Source: Clostridia bacterium
GTDB lineage: Bacteria; Bacillota; Clostridia; Christensenellales; Christensenellaceae
Reading direction: 5' to 3'
NCBI GenBank assembly: GCA_017531505.1
Contig: JAFXKX010000007.1
Span: 1-64,000, forward strand
Length of the DNA: 64,000 nucleotides
Each line of letters opens with the position of its first letter. The stretch's first letter is position 1. Shown here piece by piece: positions 24,768 to 32,811 of this stretch. Below the pieces are notes generated by a model, which was given only the letters and a program-made list of their open reading frames with translations, was not told where the DNA came from and did no database searches. The position numbers and the translations under genes are program-made.

Positions 24768-26081
24768 TCATGCCACGCCAAACAAAGCCTTCAGCGCCTC
24801 TTCCCGAATGTTCGCACCGATCACACACAGACGACCGATTACGGCAGCTTTACCTGTACGGATATCTGCCTCGCCGGGAACATAATCAAAGTACAGCCAT
24901 TCGCCATCCTGTCCGGCTACCGCACCTTTTGCACGCAGAATCGTGCCGTAAGACGCTTCTTCTTCCAGCGCTGCCAATGCAGCTGCCAGTGCTTCTTTCG
25001 TGAACTTAGCCGTTGTTTCTACACCCCAACTGGTAAACACTTCATCGGCATGATGGTGGTGATGTCCATGATCGTGTCCGCAGCAGCATTCGCCTTCTTT
25101 GTGGTGGTGATGTTCGTGATCATGTCCACAGCAGCATTCGCCTTCTTCGTGATGGTGATGATGTTCGTGATCGTGTCCACAGCAGCATTCGCCTTCTTCG
25201 TGATGGTGATGATGTTCGTGATCATGTCCGCAGCAGCATTCGCCTTCTTCGTGATGGTGATGATGTTCGTGATCATGTCCGCAGCAGCATTCGCCTTCTT
25301 TGTGGTGGTGATGTTCGTGATCGTGTCCGCAGCAGCATTCGCCTTCTTCGTGATGGTGGTGATGTCCGTGATCGTGTCCACAGCAGCATTCGCCTTCTTC
25401 GTGATGGTGGTGATGATGTTCTCCGCATTCCGGACAAACATCCTCTGCTGCCTCCTGCGCCAGCAATGCCAATTCTGCTTCCAGCGTATTGCGATGTTCC
25501 ATTGCTTCCAGAATCTGCACGCCTTCCAGCTGATCCCAGGGAGTAGCAATGATCGTAGCATTCTGATTATGCTCGCGCAGCAGAGCGACACACTGGGCGA
25601 TCTTGTCCTCACTCATGCCATTGGTACGGCTGAGAATGATGCTGTTTGCATATTCTACCTGATTATTGAAAAATTCGCCGAAATTCTTCATATACATTTT
25701 GCATTTTTTTGCATCTACTACCGTTGTAAAGCTATTCAACTGAATATCTGCATTATCGATATTCTGCACTGCCAGAATTACATCGCTCAGTTTACCTACA
25801 CCGGAGGGCTCTACCAAAATACGGTCAGGTGCATATTCATCCAATACCTGCTGCATTGCGGTACCGAAGTCACCAACCAGACTGCAGCAGATACATCCGG
25901 AGGTCATTTCGTTGACCTGAATCCCGGCCTCCTGCATGAACATGCCGTCGATACCGATCTCGCCGAATTCATTCTCGATCAGCACCAGCTTTTCGCCACG
26001 ATAAACTTCGTCGATCATTTTTTTGATCAGCGTAGTCTTGCCGGCACCCAGAAATCCAGAAAAAATATCAATCTTCGTCAT
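24768..26081 (-). CDS. CobW/COG0523 GTPase with Cys/His-rich repeat domain
   Basis: About 437 residues. The N-terminal G domain has Walker A SGFLGAGKTTL, ENEFGEIGID, the metal site GCICCS near residue 63 and a SGVGKLSDV switch. Between it and the C-terminal CobW_C-like part lies a long insert (about residues 222-345) of seven ECCCGHDH units with runs of four to six His. The C-terminal ~95 residues (FTSWGVETTAKFTKEAL...) are the usual CobW domain. The family hands divalent metals (zinc, cobalt or others) to targets using GTP. The start is uncertain: ATG at 26081 or GTG at 26090; neither has a strong ribosome-binding site. Confidence 0.88.
   Translation of the reverse strand: MTKIDIFSGFLGAGKTTLIKKMIDEVYRGEKLVLIENEFGEIGIDGMFMQEAGIQVNEMTSGCICCSLVGDFGTAMQQVLDEYAPDRILVEPSGVGKLSDVILAVQNIDNADIQLNSFTTVVDAKKCKMYMKNFGEFFNNQVEYANSIILSRTNGMSEDKIAQCVALLREHNQNATIIATPWDQLEGVQILEAMEHRNTLEAELALLAQEAAEDVCPECGEHHHHHHEEGECCCGHDHGHHHHHEEGECCCGHDHEHHHHKEGECCCGHDHEHHHHHEEGECCCGHDHEHHHHHEEGECCCGHDHEHHHHHEEGECCCGHDHEHHHHKEGECCCGHDHGHHHHHADEVFTSWGVETTAKFTKEALAAALAALEEEASYGTILRAKGAVAGQDGEWLYFDYVPGEADIRTGKAAVIGRLCVIGANIREEALKALFGVA
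25049..25418. repeat. 48/51-bp tandem repeat coding for Cys/His motif
   Basis: Seven near-identical 48-51 bp units inside the CobW gene, each coding for a Gly-Glu-Cys-Cys-Cys-Gly-His-Asp-His unit and a His run; period changes between 16 and 17 codons. The near identity at DNA level suggests recent expansion and possible copy-number variation. Confidence 0.92.
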
Positions 26082-26132
26082 ATACTTCACACTTTCTGTT
26101 AATTATACTTTTCGGAGTTAAAATACGCTTTT

Positions 26133-26161
26133 ATTATAAGACGCCTGTATCAAATGCGCAA
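26133..26161 (-). promoter_or_regulatory. Promoter of COG0523 operon
   Basis: On the minus strand TTGCGC (26156-26161), 17 bases, TATAAT (26133-26138), about 45 bases before the CobW gene. I see no clear Zur/Fur-like palindrome around it. Confidence 0.6.
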
Positions 26162-26211
26162 GCAACCACCTGCAGGATTTACAAATTAACCAATGTTTCG
26201 GGGTTATTTTC

Positions 26212-26240
26212 TTGTCAAATATACGGTCCGGCTTTATAAT
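26212..26240 (+). promoter_or_regulatory. Promoter of barnase-barstar pair
   Basis: TTGTCA (26212-26217), 17-base spacer, TATAAT (26235-26240), 31 bases before the start codon at 26272. Confidence 0.72.
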
Positions 26241-26271
26241 AGCACCAAGATCATTTTTGAGGTTTTTTGTC

Positions 26272-26811
26272 ATGAAAAAACGTTTGCTGGCCCTTTTACT
26301 CTCTCTGCTTCTCATGCTCGGCAGTTTGTTTGCCGGTTGCAGTGCACAGGATGCAGAACTTGTTTTTGATATTCTGGATGAACTGATGTCCTCTTCCGTG
26401 GAAGAGAGTTCCGTTCTTACAGAAGAAAACAGCACAGAAGAATCTTCTTCCGTCCAAAGCGAAATTTCGCTGGATAAAGAAAAAAGTTATACTTCCGCAG
26501 AAGAGGTTGCCCTCTATCTGCATCTTTACGGAGAACTCCCCAAAAACTTTATCACCAAATCGCAGGCACGCGAACTTGGTTGGGAGGGCGGTTCATTAGA
26601 GCCGTATGCACCCGGATGTTGTATCGGCGGTGATCGGTTTGGCAACTATGAAGGTCTGCTGCCCAAAGACCGTACTTATACCGAATGCGATATCGATACC
26701 TTGGGGGCGGACAGCCGCGGAGCCAAGCGCCTTGTATTTTCGCAGGACGGCCTGATCTATTATACGGAAGACCATTACGAGACATTTATATTGCTATACG
26801 GAGAAGAATGA
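26272..26811 (+). CDS. Barnase-family ribonuclease lipoprotein
   Basis: 179 residues. An N-terminal lipoprotein signal (KKRLLALLLSLLLMLGSLFAGC, lipobox LFAGC, Cys23) is followed by a Ser/Glu-rich linker and a barnase domain (about 76-178). The barnase catalytic set is present by alignment: Lys96 (FITKSQAR), Glu138 (YTECDI), Arg149 and Arg153 and His168 (EDHYETF). It should cleave RNA outside the cell or at the envelope. The barstar gene follows at once. ATG at 26272 is preferred because it opens a proper signal peptide, with GAGG upstream. Confidence 0.93.
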   Translation: MKKRLLALLLSLLLMLGSLFAGCSAQDAELVFDILDELMSSSVEESSVLTEENSTEESSSVQSEISLDKEKSYTSAEEVALYLHLYGELPKNFITKSQARELGWEGGSLEPYAPGCCIGGDRFGNYEGLLPKDRTYTECDIDTLGADSRGAKRLVFSQDGLIYYTEDHYETFILLYGEE

Positions 26812-26812
26812 T

Positions 26813-27091
26813 ATGCAAACAGAATTACTCATCGATTGCCGACAGTTTGATACGCCGGACAGTCTGCACCGTTATCTGGCTGAACAACTGGCCTTTCCTG
26901 TTTACTATGGCAGCAACTGGGACGCTCTGTATGATGTACTGAGCACATACAGCCAGCCTTTGACGTTATATATTACACAAACAGCCGTCCTTGCCGATAC
27001 ATTCGGCAGTATCCAGGCAGAGATCTTTTTTGCCGTATTGCGGGATGCCGTACGCGAAAATCCGCTGCTCAATATAGAATATCCCGTCTGA
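26813..27091 (+). CDS. Barstar-family ribonuclease inhibitor
   Basis: 92 residues, family length. Seen: a helix start with YYGSNWDALYDVL, where Asp37 and Asp41 correspond to the acidic residues of barstar that plug the barnase active site, then a PLTLYI strand and a final helix. It has no signal peptide, so it acts in the cytoplasm and protects against enzyme that folds there before export. It begins one base after the ribonuclease stop, with GGAG in the end of that gene; the pair is coupled. A strong terminator follows. Confidence 0.92.
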   Translation: MQTELLIDCRQFDTPDSLHRYLAEQLAFPVYYGSNWDALYDVLSTYSQPLTLYITQTAVLADTFGSIQAEIFFAVLRDAVRENPLLNIEYPV

Positions 27092-27095
27092 TAAG

Positions 27096-27123
27096 CATCG
27101 CCCTCCCGGGCGGTGTTTTTTTT
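27096..27123 (+). terminator. Terminator of barnase-barstar operon
   Basis: CATCGCCC (27096-27103), loop TCCC, GGGCGGTG (27108-27115), followed by eight T. Confidence 0.88.
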
Positions 27124-27136
27124 GTTTGCGCAAACA
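27123..27136. promoter_or_regulatory. Perfect 14-bp palindrome
   Basis: TGTTTGCGCAAACA directly after the barstar terminator and about 90 bases before the pyr promoter. Symmetric and isolated, it could bind a dimeric regulator; no owner is apparent. Confidence 0.4.
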
Positions 27137-27205
27137 CAAAAAACTGTCGATTTGCTATTTATTTTATAGATGCAACAGTGGTATAATGTAAGGGAGTTTT
27201 GAAAA

Positions 27206-27247
27206 ATGTCCTTTATAAATTTCATTGACAATATCTTGTCAAAATGA
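27206..27247 (+). CDS. Possible 13-residue leader peptide ahead of pyr operon
   Basis: ATG at 27206 with AGGGAG nine bases upstream opens MSFINFIDNILSK and a stop. A TATAAT at 27182-27187 could drive it. Its end overlaps the main pyr promoter. It may be chance; no known pyr leader peptide matches it. Confidence 0.2.
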   Translation: MSFINFIDNILSK

Positions 27248-27253
27248 TAATAT
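27225..27253 (+). promoter_or_regulatory. pyr operon promoter with overlapping inverted repeat
   Basis: Consensus TTGACA (27225-27230), 17-base spacer, TAATAT (27248-27253). The -35 box is half of a perfect inverted repeat TTGACA-ATATCT-TGTCAA (27225-27242), a plausible repressor operator. No PyrR-type anti-attenuator is recognisable in the short leader. Confidence 0.7.
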
Positions 27254-27284
27254 TATAAGGATGTAGATTTTTAGAGGAGGCACT

Positions 27285-28562
27285 ATGAAATATATCCTTT
27301 CGAATGCACAAATTCTGAAGCAGGATACCTTGGCGGCTGCCGATCTGTTGATTGATCAGGGCACGCTTGTTTGTATTTCCAATCGTATTCCGCAGACTGA
27401 AGACAGCATCGTTATTGATTGTAGTGGCTATGTTATTTTTCCCGGTTTGATAGATGTTCATGTTCATCTAAGAGAGCCGGGTTTTTTTTATAAGGAAAGT
27501 ATCGCAACCGGTACCATGGCTGCAGCCCACGGCGGTTATACCGCAGTCTGCCCCATGCCCAATCTCAATCCCACGCCCGACTGTCCTGCCAATCTGGCTC
27601 CGCAGTTGGAAGCAATCCAAAAAGATGCCGTCATCCATGTTTATCCTTACGGCACTATTACCGTAGGGCAGCAGGGTGCGCAGCTGGCCGATATGGAAGG
27701 TATGGCAAAGGATGTTATCGCCTTTTCCGATGACGGGCGCGGTGTGCAGTCTGACGATATGATGCGTGAAGCGATGCTGCGTGCCAAAGCACTTGGCAAA
27801 CTGATCGTAGCGCATTGCGAAGACAATTCCTTGCTCCGCGGCGGCTATATCCACGATGGTGAATACGCCCGCCTGCACGGCCACAAAGGTATTTGCAGCG
27901 AAAGCGAATGGAAGCAGATCGAACGCGATATCCGGTTGATCAGAGAAACCGGATGTGCATACCATGTATGCCATGTGTCCGCCAAGGAAAGTGTGGAATT
28001 GATCCGTCAGGCAAAAGCAGAAGGATTGGACATCACTTGTGAGACTGCTCCGCACTATCTGCTGCTTACCGATATGGACTTGCAGGAAGACGGCCGCTTC
28101 AAAATGAATCCCCCCATCCGCAGCGAGGAAGACAGACAAGCCCTGATCCGCGGTCTGTTGGATGGCACAGTAGATATGATCGCAACCGATCACGCACCTC
28201 ACTCCGCCGAAGAAAAATCCAAAGGATTGGCCGGCAGCATGATGGGTGTCGTCGGATTGGAGACTGCCTTTGCAAAACTGTATACCGGGCTGGTACGCAC
28301 CGGTATCATGAGTCTTGGCAAACTGATAGAAGTCATGCATACCAATCCTTCCAAACGATTTGGTATCGGCTCTTCGCTGGAAGAAGGCTGCCCTGCAGAC
28401 CTGACAGCATTCGCTCTGGACGAGACATATAAAATCGATCCCGCAAACTTCCTCTCCAAGGGAAGAAGCACACCTTTTGCAGGCGATACGGTTTTTGGAA
28501 ATTGTAAATTCACTATGATTAACGGGAGGTTCGTATGGTCAGAGAACATGATAGAAAATTAA
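27285..28562 (+). CDS. pyrC: Dihydroorotase
   Basis: Closes carbamoyl aspartate to dihydroorotate, third step of UMP synthesis. 425 residues, class I type. Seen: zinc site DVHVHLREPG near residue 60, AFSDDGRGV near residue 147, PHYLLLTD and the catalytic ATDHAPHS near residue 303. AGAGGAGG precedes the start. First gene of the nine-gene pyrimidine operon; its end overlaps carA by 28 bases. Confidence 0.97.
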   Translation: MKYILSNAQILKQDTLAAADLLIDQGTLVCISNRIPQTEDSIVIDCSGYVIFPGLIDVHVHLREPGFFYKESIATGTMAAAHGGYTAVCPMPNLNPTPDCPANLAPQLEAIQKDAVIHVYPYGTITVGQQGAQLADMEGMAKDVIAFSDDGRGVQSDDMMREAMLRAKALGKLIVAHCEDNSLLRGGYIHDGEYARLHGHKGICSESEWKQIERDIRLIRETGCAYHVCHVSAKESVELIRQAKAEGLDITCETAPHYLLLTDMDLQEDGRFKMNPPIRSEEDRQALIRGLLDGTVDMIATDHAPHSAEEKSKGLAGSMMGVVGLETAFAKLYTGLVRTGIMSLGKLIEVMHTNPSKRFGIGSSLEEGCPADLTAFALDETYKIDPANFLSKGRSTPFAGDTVFGNCKFTMINGRFVWSENMIEN

Positions 28563-29638
28563 TTTTGGAAGACGGCAGCGTCTATACCGGTATTGGATTT
28601 GGCGCCGACTGCGAACGCGTATGCGAGTTGGTGTTTGATACCGCTATGGTCGGCTATCAGGATATCCTCACCGATTCTACGTTTACCAATCAGATCGTCG
28701 TTATGACGTATCCGCTGATCGGTAACTACGGTATCGTCGACGACGATCTGGAACGCCGCACTCCTTCCCTCGGAGGTTTGGTTGTACGTGACTATAACGA
28801 TCAGCCCAGCAACTTCCGCTATACCCGTACCTTATCTGAAACCATGGAAGAAGACAATATCCCGGGCATTTCAGATATCGATACCCGCGCGCTTACCCGC
28901 CGCATCCGCGACAAAGGTGTTTGCAAAGCACTTATCACTGACATCGACACTTCTATGGAAGAAGCCATGGAAAAACTGGCTGCTCCGCTGCCTTCCGGTT
29001 CTGTTGCGAAAGTCAGCTGCAAAAAGCGCTGGTATGCAAAAACCTCTAACCCCAAACACAATATCGCTGTGATCGACTGCGGCGTAAAGTCCGGCTTTAT
29101 TCGCAATCTCAATAAATTCAGCTGCAATGTTACCGTTATGCCCTACAATGCTACTGCAGAAATGATTGAAGAGATCCATCCCGATGCACTGCTGATCTCC
29201 AATGGCCCCGGCGCTGCAGAAGAATTGCCCGAGATCGTCGAGTTGATCAAGCAGCTGCGCGGCAGATACCCCATGCTGGGTATCGGTCTGGGTCACGAGC
29301 TGATCTGCCTTGCCTACGGTGCAAAACTGTTCAAAATGCACTTCGGTCATCACGGCGGCAACCATGCGGTACGCAATCTGGATACCAACAAACTGGAGAT
29401 TGTCAGCCAGAATCATAATTATGCAGTAGATGCTGATTCTATCAAGAATACCGACCTGAGAATCACCCATGTCAATGTATTGGACGACACGGTAGAAGGC
29501 GTATACGGCGCACAGGATGCTATCATGGGCCTGCAGTTCTATCCGGACTGTGCACCCGGCGGCACCGAAGACAGTGCTTATCTGTATCCGCAGTTTATCA
29601 AAATGATGGAGGATTGGAAAAATGCCAAAAAGAACTGA
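28535..29638 (+). CDS. carA: Carbamoyl-phosphate synthase small subunit, glutaminase-dead
   Basis: The small subunit normally hydrolyses glutamine and passes ammonia to CarB. 367 residues with the usual CarA N-domain and a GATase-1 C-domain. By alignment the nucleophile elbow GICLGHQ reads GIGLGHE, so Cys is Gly251 and Gln is Glu; the catalytic His and Glu (YHPEASPGP) read FYPDCAPGG, so His is Tyr336 and Glu is Asp338. The DNA codons (GGT, TAT, GAC) confirm this. The rest of the domain (MSNGPG-type ISNGPGAAEELPE, FGHHGGNHAV, SQNHNYAV) is intact with no frameshift. It probably remains a CarB partner but cannot use glutamine. GGGAGG upstream; carB start overlaps its end. Confidence 0.93.
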   Translation: MVREHDRKLILEDGSVYTGIGFGADCERVCELVFDTAMVGYQDILTDSTFTNQIVVMTYPLIGNYGIVDDDLERRTPSLGGLVVRDYNDQPSNFRYTRTLSETMEEDNIPGISDIDTRALTRRIRDKGVCKALITDIDTSMEEAMEKLAAPLPSGSVAKVSCKKRWYAKTSNPKHNIAVIDCGVKSGFIRNLNKFSCNVTVMPYNATAEMIEEIHPDALLISNGPGAAEELPEIVELIKQLRGRYPMLGIGLGHELICLAYGAKLFKMHFGHHGGNHAVRNLDTNKLEIVSQNHNYAVDADSIKNTDLRITHVNVLDDTVEGVYGAQDAIMGLQFYPDCAPGGTEDSAYLYPQFIKMMEDWKNAKKN

Positions 29639-32600
29639 TTTGAAAAAAATACTTGTAATCGGCTCCGGCCCGATCGTCATTGGTCAGGCTGCTGAGTTTG
29701 ACTATGCAGGCACACAGGCTTGCCTTGCATTGCGTGAAGAAGGCTATGAAGTAGTTCTGGCCAATTCCAACCCTGCTACCATCATGACCGACTCTGCAGT
29801 TGCAGATAAGATCTATATGGAGCCCCTTACTTTGGAATACCTCTCCAAGATCCTGCGCTACGAGCGCCCCGATGCGATCCTGCCCGGTATCGGCGGCCAG
29901 ACCGGTTTGAATCTGGCTATGGAACTGGATCGCCGTGGTGTGCTTCGCGAATGTCAGGTAGAACTGCTGGGTACCAGCAGCGAAAGTATCGACCGTGCAG
30001 AGGACAGAGCCCTGTTCAAGAAACTGTGCGAAGATTTGGGCGAGCCCGTTCTCCCCTCTCTGGCAGTCAACTCTATCGAGGAAGGTCTTGCTGCAGCACA
30101 TAAGATCGGCTATCCCGTAGTATTGCGTCCCGCATTTACACTGGGCGGTACCGGCGGCGGCTTTGCAGGCAACGACAAAGAAGCAATCGATATCCTCAAA
30201 AATGCGCTCAAACTCTCTCCCGTACATCAGGTATTGGTAGAAAAGAGTGTTAAGGGCTATAAAGAAATCGAATTCGAGGTTATGCGCGATACCAACGATA
30301 CCGCAATCGCTATCTGCAGCATGGAAAACCTCGACCCTGTCGGTGTACACACCGGTGACTCCATCGTTGTGGCGCCCGCACAGACTCTCTCCCCCGCTGA
30401 ATATTCCATGCTCCGCGACAGCGCACTGCGCATCATCCGCGAGCTCAAGATCGAAGGCGGCTGCAACGTTCAGTTTGCACTGGATCCTCACTCTTTCCAG
30501 TACTACCTCATCGAGGTAAACCCCCGTGTATCCCGTTCCTCCGCACTGGCATCCAAAGCCAGCGGTTACCCCATTGCTACCGTTACTGCAAAGATCGCAG
30601 TCGGTATGCATCTGGACGAGATCCGTCTGGCAAACTCTGTCGCAAGCCTGGAACCCACTATCGACTATGTCGTTGCAAAGATGCCTCGCTTCCCCTTCGA
30701 TAAATTTGCCACTGCAGAAAATAAGCTGGGCACCCAGATGAAAGCGACCGGCGAAGTTATGAGCATCGGCCGTACCATCGAGGAGAGTTTGCTGAAGGCA
30801 GTACGTTCTCTGGAGATCGGTGTCAACCATCTGTATATGGACAAGTTTGCAGATATGTCCAATGCAAAGCTGATGGCCTTCATCAAAGAAGGTACCAGCG
30901 AGCAGATTTTTGCCATCACACAGCTGCTGCGCAACCACGCAGATGCCGGTTTGATTTATGACGCTACCAAGATCGACCTGTTCTTCCTCAACAAGATCAA
31001 GAACATCATCGAAATGGAAGAAGAACTGGCTGCCAACAAGGAAGACCTGAAGGTATTGTATGCAGCAAAACGTCTCGGCTTCTCGGATGCATTCATTGCA
31101 AAACTGTGGGAAACCACCGAAGATGCTGTCTGGGAACTGCGCAAAGCAAACAAGATGTTCCCCGTATACAAGACCATCGATACCTGCGGTGCTGAGTTTG
31201 AAGGTCATATGCCTTATCTCTACTCTACTTACGAGCAGGAGAATGAATCTGTCCCCAGCAATAACAAGAAGATCATTGTACTGGGTTCCGGCCCCATCCG
31301 TATCGGTCAGGGCGTAGAGTTTGACTACTCTACCGTACACGCTGTCATGACCATCAAGGAATCCGGTTACGAAGCAATCATCATCAACAACAACCCCGAA
31401 ACGGTTTCTACCGACTACAAGACCAGCGACAAGCTGTATTTCGAGCCGCTGACCGTTGAGGATATCATGAATATCATCGAACTGGAAAAGCCCATGGGCG
31501 TTATCACCTCCCTCGGCGGTCAGACAGCCATCAACCTGGCTGCACCGTTGGTAAAGCGCGGCGTTAACATCATCGGCACCAGCGTCGAAGCATTGAACAA
31601 AGCAGAAAACAGAGAAAACTTTGAGCGTCTGACCGCAGAATTGGGTACTCCCAGACCCAAGGGTATCGGCGTAACCAATATCGAAGACGGTGTAAAGGCT
31701 GCCAATGATATCGGTTATCCCGTACTGGTACGTCCCAGTTACGTACTCGGCGGCAGAGCAATGCAGATCGTATCCAACGATGAAGGTCTGCTCAAATATC
31801 TGCGTTCTGCAGTAGCAGTCAATGAAGATCAGCCTGTTTTGATCGACCAGTACATCGTTGGTAAAGAGTTGGAAGTAGACGCTGTCTGCGACGGCACCGA
31901 TGTATTTGTTCCCGGCATCATGGAACTGGTAGAACGTACCGGTGTACACTCCGGCGACTCCACCAGCGTATACCCCACCTTCAGCGTATCTCAGAAGGTT
32001 AAGGATACCATCCTTGATTACACCAAGCGCCTCGGCCTTGGCATCGGCATTGTCGGTCTGTTCAATGTCCAGTTCATTGTAGACAAGAACGAAAATGTAT
32101 ACATCATTGAAGTAAACGCACGTTCTTCCAGAACCGTACCGTTCCTCTCCAAGGCAACCGGTTGGTCTTTGGCAGACATCGGCACCAAGGTTATCCTCGG
32201 ACAGAGCCTGAAGGAACAGGGCATCACCATGCTGTATCCCGAAGAAAAGAAACGCTGGTACGTCAAGGCACCTGCATTCTCCTTCACCAAGCTGAGCGGT
32301 TTGGATGCATACCTTTCCCCCGAAATGAAATCTACCGGCGAGGCCATCGGTTATGACGACAAGTTGACCCGTGCATTGTATAAAGCACTGCAGGCTTCCG
32401 GTACCAAGGTAGTAAACTACGGTACTGTATTCGTCACATTGGCTGATGCCGATAAGGAAGAGGCCCTGCCCATCGTACGCCGCTTCTACAATCTGGGCTT
32501 CAATATCGAAGCAACCCACGGCACTGCAAACTTCCTGCGCAACCACGGTATCCGTACCCGTGCAAAGGGCAAGATCAGCGATGGCAGCACCGAGATTATC

Positions 32601-32801
32601 GATCTGTTGCGCGGCGGTAATGTTACCTATGTTATCAACACCCGTGACCTCAACTCTACCGAGCAGGAGACAGATGGCTTTATCCTCCGTCGTGCCGTCG
32701 TAGAAAACAACGTCACTATGTTCACCTCTCTGGATACCGTACGTGTACTGCTCGATGTACTCGAGGAGATCACCATCGGCGTATCTACCATCGACGCATA
32801 A
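29622..32801 (+). CDS. carB: Carbamoyl-phosphate synthase large subunit
   Basis: Makes carbamoyl phosphate from bicarbonate, two ATP and ammonia. 1059 residues, the normal length, with two ATP-grasp halves: GSGPIVIGQAAEFDYAG near residue 13 and GSGPIRIGQGVEFDYS near residue 557, each followed by ATP-grasp motifs (EVNPRVSRSSALASKA and EVNARSSRTVPFLSKA), and a C-terminal MGS-like regulatory domain (from about 935). Catalytic motifs look complete, unlike those of its CarA. The start overlaps carA by 17 bases with GGAGG upstream. Confidence 0.98.
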   Translation: MPKRTDLKKILVIGSGPIVIGQAAEFDYAGTQACLALREEGYEVVLANSNPATIMTDSAVADKIYMEPLTLEYLSKILRYERPDAILPGIGGQTGLNLAMELDRRGVLRECQVELLGTSSESIDRAEDRALFKKLCEDLGEPVLPSLAVNSIEEGLAAAHKIGYPVVLRPAFTLGGTGGGFAGNDKEAIDILKNALKLSPVHQVLVEKSVKGYKEIEFEVMRDTNDTAIAICSMENLDPVGVHTGDSIVVAPAQTLSPAEYSMLRDSALRIIRELKIEGGCNVQFALDPHSFQYYLIEVNPRVSRSSALASKASGYPIATVTAKIAVGMHLDEIRLANSVASLEPTIDYVVAKMPRFPFDKFATAENKLGTQMKATGEVMSIGRTIEESLLKAVRSLEIGVNHLYMDKFADMSNAKLMAFIKEGTSEQIFAITQLLRNHADAGLIYDATKIDLFFLNKIKNIIEMEEELAANKEDLKVLYAAKRLGFSDAFIAKLWETTEDAVWELRKANKMFPVYKTIDTCGAEFEGHMPYLYSTYEQENESVPSNNKKIIVLGSGPIRIGQGVEFDYSTVHAVMTIKESGYEAIIINNNPETVSTDYKTSDKLYFEPLTVEDIMNIIELEKPMGVITSLGGQTAINLAAPLVKRGVNIIGTSVEALNKAENRENFERLTAELGTPRPKGIGVTNIEDGVKAANDIGYPVLVRPSYVLGGRAMQIVSNDEGLLKYLRSAVAVNEDQPVLIDQYIVGKELEVDAVCDGTDVFVPGIMELVERTGVHSGDSTSVYPTFSVSQKVKDTILDYTKRLGLGIGIVGLFNVQFIVDKNENVYIIEVNARSSRTVPFLSKATGWSLADIGTKVILGQSLKEQGITMLYPEEKKRWYVKAPAFSFTKLSGLDAYLSPEMKSTGEAIGYDDKLTRALYKALQASGTKVVNYGTVFVTLADADKEEALPIVRRFYNLGFNIEATHGTANFLRNHGIRTRAKGKISDGSTEIIDLLRGGNVTYVINTRDLNSTEQETDGFILRRAVVENNVTMFTSLDTVRVLLDVLEEITIGVSTIDA

Positions 32802-32811
32802 GGAGTGCGCC

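Noticed and set aside
25049..25418. Direct-repeat array that could suggest CRISPR
   Set aside because: The repeats are in frame, encode Cys/His motifs and have no unique spacers; they belong to the CobW protein.
27137..27284. PyrR-type attenuator in the pyr leader
   Set aside because: No anti-terminator/terminator pair and no PyrR-binding loop is visible in the short sequence before pyrC.
28535..29638. CarA as a decaying pseudogene
   Set aside because: No frameshift or stop, correct length, structural residues conserved, tight coupling with carB; loss is limited to the glutaminase active site.
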